Positions 59,847 through 64,000 of a stretch of 64,000 nucleotides of DNA are shown piece after piece. The DNA is taken from contig JAWXBR010000059.1 of the NCBI GenBank assembly GCA_034440235.1, positions 17,447 to 81,446 on the forward strand. The letters run 5' to 3'. The notes under the pieces are model-generated. The model saw nothing but the letters and a program-made list of their open reading frames with translations, was not told the origin of the DNA and ran no database searches. Every line of letters starts with the position of its first letter. Position 1 is the first letter of the stretch. The stretch is from JAWXBR01 sp034440235. GTDB taxonomy: Bacteria > Bacteroidota > Ignavibacteria > Kapaibacteriales > Kapaibacteriaceae. The position numbers were made by a program, and so were the translations under genes.

Positions 59847-61121
59847 ATGCGAACATCGTTCTATCTCGACAAACCGACAGAAGAGCGCAGCGCGATCATG
59901 CTGAATGTCGCCTTTCACGGACAGCGTTTTCGCTTCGGGACGGGTGTTGCAATGTCACCGAAGCATTGGAATGCGCCAAAGCAGGAACCGCGAGCTACCT
60001 CACCCACGGTCAACGTAGATCGGCGCAGACTCAACGCAATACTCGAGTTCGTGCGAACACTGTTTGACAGCACGAAGTTTGGCGATCGAGGCCACGTCGT
60101 TACGCAAACCGACCTTGCTGAATTCAAGCAAAGTATTGTCGCCTTTCTATCTCCACCCCCAGCACAACAGCCCGTTGCTGGCAATACGAATTTCGAACAG
60201 GACTTCAATCGATTCATCGACACCTACACCCTGCGTTCAAAGTCGGGGATGATAACAACGCAACGACCGAGCATAAGAACACTTCAACTCTACAAACGGA
60301 CCCTGTCTTCACTACTTGAGTGGTCCGTATTTGAAAAACGTCCGCTGGAATACGATTCCATCGACGAAGATTTTTACGGCAGCTATTGCAACTGGTTGGC
60401 TAAACATGTGGGTCTGACCGACGCTTCTGCTGGCAACCACATCAAGGTATTAAAGACATTCATGAAGTGGGCACGACTGAAAGCACTTCATAACACGTTG
60501 ACGTACGAGACATTTTACCGCGATAAGCGCACTGGCGACACCATCGCACTAACTGTAGACGAGCTACGGCGCTTTCGCGATCTTGACCTATCACACGCAC
60601 CGCGCCTCGCACGAACACGCGACATCTTTCTGTTGCAGTGTTATACTGGCATGCGCTACGGCGATCTCATCCAATTGGAGCCGCGTCACTTCGACGACTC
60701 CATTGGCTTAATACAGTACGTGTCAGAGAAAACCGATACGGCCTGTATTGTGCCTATTACGCAACCACTCATTAGACTTCTTGAACGTTATCCGTCGCGC
60801 ATCATTGAGTTTCCATCTGATGTTAAACAAAACAAATACATCAAGGAAGTTGCTGCCCTCGTGAGCATGGATCAGTCTGTAGCAGTCTCGCATTATGTAA
60901 GTGGCAAACGTCGCGAACAACTTTCTCCTCGCCACCAGTTAGTAACAACACAGGTAGCTCGCAGAACCTTCGTCACGACATCGTTACGGTTCGGCGTTCC
61001 CGAAGCCGTCATCAACGCGGTGACTGGACATGCCGCCAGTACCATCCAGCAAAAGCATTACGTGAAATTCGATAACGACGGCATTCGCGACATCATCTGT
61101 CGAGCGTGGGAGCAACTATGA
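59847..61121 (+). CDS. Tyrosine recombinase (integrase)
   Basis: A 424-residue phage-type integrase. The N-terminal arm-binding part (residues 1-95, ARM-like with VAFHGQRFRFGTGVAMSPKHW) and SAM-like core-binding domain (about 115-210) precede the catalytic domain. Catalytic residues: Arg270 in TGMRYGD, Arg372 in QVARRTF, His395 in TGHAA, and the nucleophile Tyr405 in HYVKF. At the HxxR box the His is Gln369 instead. It matches integrases common in Bacteroidota mobile elements. The ATG directly follows the T-run of a hairpin and no ribosome-binding site is visible. Its stop overlaps the next gene as ATGA. It probably mediates integration at tRNA-Lys; the far attachment site is outside or not recognised in this window. 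Confidence 0.93.
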   Translation: MRTSFYLDKPTEERSAIMLNVAFHGQRFRFGTGVAMSPKHWNAPKQEPRATSPTVNVDRRRLNAILEFVRTLFDSTKFGDRGHVVTQTDLAEFKQSIVAFLSPPPAQQPVAGNTNFEQDFNRFIDTYTLRSKSGMITTQRPSIRTLQLYKRTLSSLLEWSVFEKRPLEYDSIDEDFYGSYCNWLAKHVGLTDASAGNHIKVLKTFMKWARLKALHNTLTYETFYRDKRTGDTIALTVDELRRFRDLDLSHAPRLARTRDIFLLQCYTGMRYGDLIQLEPRHFDDSIGLIQYVSEKTDTACIVPITQPLIRLLERYPSRIIEFPSDVKQNKYIKEVAALVSMDQSVAVSHYVSGKRREQLSPRHQLVTTQVARRTFVTTSLRFGVPEAVINAVTGHAASTIQQKHYVKFDNDGIRDIICRAWEQL

Positions 61122-62155
61122 GATCGACCCTCAATTCAAACGAACTCTATCTGCTGCATCCAATCGCATGGTCGGAGGCTCAGGAGATACTCGCGCATGA
61201 AGTCGCAATGATTGGGTCAGGGAGTAGCAGTAAGAAACGGCTTGAGTTTCTAAAACAAGAATGTTCACGTCGCCAGCAAGTTGCCGCAGTCTCACTACCA
61301 GAAACCATTGAAGCTGTTTTTACAGATCTGTCGCGTCCTGAGTTATTAGCAAACTTCAGCGCCATGCGTGAGCGCTTTCACATGCACGGTGTTAGCGGCA
61401 CTCTTCGATCAATTAGAAATTTGAATCGGCGACTAGGAATGGACTCTAATGTCATAGACCAGACAACAATCTTTTCGGGAATGATGTTTTACAAGGATGA
61501 CGAGCCGTTCATGTCGGCGCTCACAGAAACATTCGGTCCGTTAATTAACGAACTGCTCGCTCATCCAATCGTGACGGCTGGGGAAGCAACGTTTAATGAG
61601 ATCAACAACGAGCCCCTGCTGCCTTCACATAAAGGGAAGAAGCTTGAGGAATTGGGAATCGATGTAATGCGCAGGGCTATCGATGACCTTGGCGACATTC
61701 CAATGGGGAGCAGACGTCAGATTGCTTACTTACGTGGTCGCCTGTTGGACATAGAACTTACCGATCAATTGTCGGTCCTCGTATCACACATAGAACCGTC
61801 AGCATTTAAGATGATGGTCCATTCTATCATGCATGCAATGCACACGCAATACTGCGACATATTGGCAGAAACTATGGCGCCGAGAGTTTCAGAACTCACC
61901 CATGAGAACGGTCATCAAGAAGCACCAACAGATCCAAATCCGATAGCTGCCAGTAGCCCAAAGTCGCCTTCAACCCCTAACGAGTCAGCTGCACCATCAC
62001 CGTTACTTTCAATATCCGAAGCAATGGCAGCACTCAATGTGTCACGATCAACCGTACTTCGCCTTGTTGACGATGGCGCTCTTACTCAAATCAAGGTGCG
62101 CAATCGCTCCATGATTACAAGTAAGAGCCTCGAAGCATACATCACACAGGCGTGA
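61118..62155 (+). CDS. Helix-turn-helix (excisionase-type) DNA-binding protein with large N-terminal domain
   Basis: A 345-residue protein starting at ATG 61118, overlapping the integrase stop as ATGA. The last 50 residues (LLSISEAMAALNVSRSTVLRLVDDGALTQIKVRNRSMITSKSLEAYI) form an excisionase/MerR-like HTH_17 domain. The first 280 residues are helical and unrecognised; a Pro/Ser-rich linker (APTDPNPIAASSPKSPSTP) separates them. Coupling to the integrase suggests it controls integration or excision of the element. It could instead regulate cargo genes. Five phased repeats lie 180 bp downstream and could be its binding sites. Confidence 0.72.
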   Translation: MRSTLNSNELYLLHPIAWSEAQEILAHEVAMIGSGSSSKKRLEFLKQECSRRQQVAAVSLPETIEAVFTDLSRPELLANFSAMRERFHMHGVSGTLRSIRNLNRRLGMDSNVIDQTTIFSGMMFYKDDEPFMSALTETFGPLINELLAHPIVTAGEATFNEINNEPLLPSHKGKKLEELGIDVMRRAIDDLGDIPMGSRRQIAYLRGRLLDIELTDQLSVLVSHIEPSAFKMMVHSIMHAMHTQYCDILAETMAPRVSELTHENGHQEAPTDPNPIAASSPKSPSTPNESAAPSPLLSISEAMAALNVSRSTVLRLVDDGALTQIKVRNRSMITSKSLEAYITQA

Positions 62156-62334
62156 CAATGCGTAACGGCAGGATGGCAGCTAATAGTAGCTGCTAATGGA
62201 TAGCAGTAGTTGCGCGTGCGCCATCGTAACTAACAGCATTTGATAGTATCAGACAATACAGGCAGATAAACGGGACAAAAACACCCTTAACTCCCGCATT
62301 TGGCGGCAAAGTATTGATGAATGCCGGCCAAATC

Positions 62335-62384
62335 ACATGAATCAAACATGAAAAAAACATGAAATGAACACGAAGTAAACATGC
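62335..62384. repeat. Five direct repeats ACATG-AAnnAA at exact 11-bp spacing
   Basis: ACATG or ACACG starts at 62335, 62346, 62357, 62368 and 62379, an exact 11-bp period, each followed by an A-rich half. Equal phasing on one helix face suggests iterated protein-binding sites. The rest of 62156-62402 contains no gene that I can support. Confidence 0.85.
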
Positions 62385-62402
62385 AACCAGTAGGAAAATG
62401 GT

Positions 62403-62591
62403 ATGCAATCAGAGGGTGAAAAACCGCATTTCAGGACCAATACGCACGCAACGGGCTATGAATTTGTGGGTTATCGAACGAAAAATGGAAGAAACGCACA
62501 CAAACCACGTCAGAAAAGGCATCGCATCGGCGGAAAGTGGTACTGTATACAGACGAAACACATGCGTTGCGCACGTTGGCGACTAATTTAA
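62403..62591 (+). CDS. Possible small basic protein
   Basis: A 62-residue frame, very rich in Arg, Lys and His, starting at ATG 62403 with AGTAGGAAAATG upstream. It contains YEFVGYRTKNGRNAHKPRQKR and KWYCIQTKHMRCARW, with aromatic and cysteine residues that look non-random. I recognise no family. Another frame overlaps it, so coding is not certain. It lies 18 bp after the phased repeats. Confidence 0.3.
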   Translation: MQSEGEKPHFRTNTHATGYEFVGYRTKNGRNAHKPRQKRHRIGGKWYCIQTKHMRCARWRLI

Positions 62592-62598
62592 ACAGTTC

Positions 62599-62724
62599 TT
62601 AATCATATTCTTCCTGACGTTCCTTAGCATTTTTGATCACCACACGCGTGCTGCCGAGGTGGACTGCGATGACAAACTTGCGCGGACCATCCTGAGGGAC
62701 GATAAAGAAAACGACCGTGCTCAT
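62599..62724 (-). CDS. 41-residue small protein downstream of the lipoprotein gene
   Basis: The sequence reads MSTVVFFIVPQDGPRKFVIA and continues to a charged end (KNAKERQEEYD). GGAGAG lies 5 bp before the ATG at 62724, and the ATG follows the lipoprotein stop by 11 bp, an operon-like arrangement. It is too short for most gene callers. I recognise no family. Confidence 0.5.
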   Translation of the reverse strand: MSTVVFFIVPQDGPRKFVIAVHLGSTRVVIKNAKERQEEYD

Positions 62725-62735
62725 AGTCTCTCCAA

Positions 62736-63140
62736 TCAATACAGCGACCTAAGTTCAAGATCAGTGGGTATCTGCATGCGGATTCGCGCAGCCTCAAACT
62801 CCTTTTGCGTAAGGGGGCCTATTAAACTGTCAGTCGCTTGAACGATGATCCAGTAGTACACACCGTTGCTGCCTATAGGATAATGGTTTGTATCTACTCC
62901 ATTAAAACAAGTCGCTGTGGGTCTCTGTGTGGCGATAATATAATCATCATCATAGCCGTACTTAAGTATCTGGCACGGAATGAATTTTTCTCCTTTGAGG
63001 ATTACACAGTTGCTGTCACCCTCGTCATAGAACTTCCAGCCCCCATGAACCGACCGAATTTCATCACTAAGATTACAGGATCCGAGTATGAGACATCCAA
63101 ATAGGGTGGACACGAACGTGATGAATATCAAAGACTTCAT
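62736..63140 (-). CDS. DUF3997-like lipoprotein, probable immunity partner of the toxin-like domain
   Basis: A 134-residue lipoprotein. ATG 63140 overlaps the stop of the upstream toxin-like frame (ATGA), the usual layout of a toxin-immunity pair. Signal peptide ending in the lipobox LGSC. The mature part has GWKFYDEGDSNCVI, PCQILKYGYDDDYIIATQRP and YYWIIVQATDSLIGPLTQKEFEAARIRM, the pattern of DUF3997 proteins. An outer-membrane or periplasmic anchor would suit protection against a toxin arriving from outside. A second in-frame ATG lies five codons upstream but has no overlap. Confidence 0.68.
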   Translation of the reverse strand: MKSLIFITFVSTLFGCLILGSCNLSDEIRSVHGGWKFYDEGDSNCVILKGEKFIPCQILKYGYDDDYIIATQRPTATCFNGVDTNHYPIGSNGVYYWIIVQATDSLIGPLTQKEFEAARIRMQIPTDLELRSLY

Positions 63141-63604
63141 TTCATGGGTTGCCATAGTTTGACATGGTTACTACCGTAAAAATAGATATGATACGATGTT
63201 CCTGATCCAGCAATCAATTTACCCCATCGTGTCAAACTATTGCGTAGCCATTGCTTAGGATGCCAGCTCACCTTTTGATCGAAATTATATATGTCAGAGT
63301 ATCCGGGCCGATGTGTGATTGTGCCACCGGCGTCCACATGGACACGCATTGAGCCATAGACTAGAGCGGCTTCATTGGTAATCATCGAAACTATCGACTG
63401 GGTTGTGAACAAGTTTACCAATCCATTCTCATCGATCATTGAGGATGTAGTGGAAGTAAAATCAATTTTGGCTAAATCCACAAACAAGGCCGCGCCAGAA
63501 TTCTCCCTCCACCACTTGTTCGCTTCTTCAAGCGTAAGGTGACCATCGTAGTCCGGTCTTGAGACTAGACTAGCAACACTCCTTTCCTCCTCGCTCTTGC
63601 CACA
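63137..63604 (-). pseudogene. RHS C-terminal toxin-like domain, out of frame with the RHS core
   Basis: This frame is open from 63604. In it EEERSVASLVSRPDYDGHLTLEEANKWWREN continues the sequence expected after RHS cores, then LFVDLAKIDF, RVHVDAGGTITHRPGYSDIYNFD and WLRNSLTRWGKLIAGSGTSYHIYFYGS, a pattern I know from C-terminal domains of Bacteroidota RHS proteins. The RHS core frame, however, ends at 63565 with a stop, in another frame. One frameshift within 63568-63604 (purine-rich GCGAGGAGGAAAGGAG) would join them. So it is either a recently inactivated RHS tip, a sequencing error, or a translational shift. Confidence 0.7.
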
Positions 63605-64000
63605 TCATCGTTTAAGCCAGCGTCTCCTAAATCCAGCGCTAGCGCATCATCGTGATTCATTCCTTGAATGAAAAACTGCTTTCTCATCACAATTGGCTTT
63701 CCTTGAAGACCTTGATTGTCGGTACCGAGTAAATTCCCATCCTCATCGTATACAGCACTCATCAACCCACTAGGATCCAGCTGTGTTAGAGGTTGATTCA
63801 GGCAGTAGTGATAGGGAGATACACTAGAGTATTGCGACCATAAAGGGTCGATACTCATGAACCTACCATACTCGCTCGAATACATGCGCACACCGTAGGA
63901 GCCCAAATCGCTTTCCGTGTCCGTTTCCCGTCCAATGTAATCCGTTCGAGCTGCCGAACCAGCATGTGCGATAGGTTCACCGAACGGTCTGTAATCATAC
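63565..64000 (-). CDS. RHS repeat-associated core domain protein, 5' part outside the window
   Basis: The visible 144 codons (running off at base 64000) contain the C-terminal RHS core signature: YDYRPFGE, YIGRETDTESDLGSYGVRMYSSEYGRFMSIDPLW, SVSPYHYCLNQPLTQLDPSG. The core forms a shell that encloses and later releases a variable C-terminal toxin. The frame ends at 63565 soon after the core, with the matching toxin-like tail lying in the next frame. It belongs to a cassette with a lipoprotein immunity-like gene downstream and lies in the tRNA-Lys-associated element. Confidence 0.92.
   Translation of the reverse strand, partial: YDYRPFGEPIAHAGSAARTDYIGRETDTESDLGSYGVRMYSSEYGRFMSIDPLWSQYSSVSPYHYCLNQPLTQLDPSGLMSAVYDEDGNLLGTDNQGLQGKPIVMRKQFFIQGMNHDDALALDLGDAGLNDDVARARRKGVLLV

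Overview
The window looks like a chromosome segment from a member of the Bacteroidota/Chlorobiota (FCB) group, possibly a Kapabacteria- or Ignavibacteria-like lineage. I base this on three things. Several secreted proteins end in what look like type IX secretion (type A) sorting domains. TAnnTTTG -7 boxes precede tRNA genes and several coding genes. The gene families (DUF2723 membrane protein, eukaryotic-type citrate synthase, K+-dependent membrane pyrophosphatase, split transketolase) fit that group. Base composition is about half GC by eye. Genus-level placement is not possible from the sequence alone.

Layout. 1-3.4 kb is a small defence-like island on the minus strand: a single-chain restriction-modification enzyme cut by the window edge, a DUF2971 protein and a class III nucleotide-cyclase-like protein, ending at the terminator of tRNA-Pro. 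3.5-20 kb is a minus-strand housekeeping block: rhomboid protease, DUF2723 protein, rpsD, a periplasmic-binding lipoprotein, then rplM-rpsI-rpsB-tsf-pyrH-frr-queC, then a Memo-like protein, gamma carbonic anhydrase, CCA tRNA nucleotidyltransferase and a two-subunit transketolase. 20-29.6 kb holds two tandem paralogous giant secreted proteins; the first is split by an IS3-family element whose removal, with one 3-bp target duplication, restores the frame.

29.6-45 kb is mixed metabolism and envelope: a Cys/Met-metabolism PLP enzyme, PaaN, alanine dehydrogenase, a Rieske plus reduced cytochrome b pair, a sugar aminotransferase, a LiaF-like protein, an EamA transporter, a GmhA-type isomerase, tRNA-Thr, RlmI-type methyltransferase, a TPR protein and a bacilliredoxin. 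45-59 kb has a YgjP-like metallopeptidase, an ECF sigma factor followed by an unusual anti-sigma-like/beta-barrel fusion, secreted and lipoproteins, an M1 aminopeptidase, an ABC-2 permease, citrate synthase, tRNA-Val and hppA.

59.5 kb to the end looks like an integrated element beside tRNA-Lys: tyrosine recombinase, a translationally coupled helix-turn-helix protein, five 11-bp-phased repeats, and a minus-strand RHS / toxin-like / lipoprotein cassette in which the toxin-like domain is out of frame with the RHS core.

Four signals cut across single genes. First, short tandem duplications recur at or just past the 3' ends of genes (queC, transketolase, carbonic anhydrase, TPR gene, EamA, gmhA). 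Second, the octamer AGCCCCTT is strongly over-represented (21 copies counted by eye, about 2 expected). Third, ATGA-type start/stop overlaps are common. Fourth, Bacteroidota-type -7 boxes are visible, one of them so close to an ATG that a leaderless mRNA is likely.
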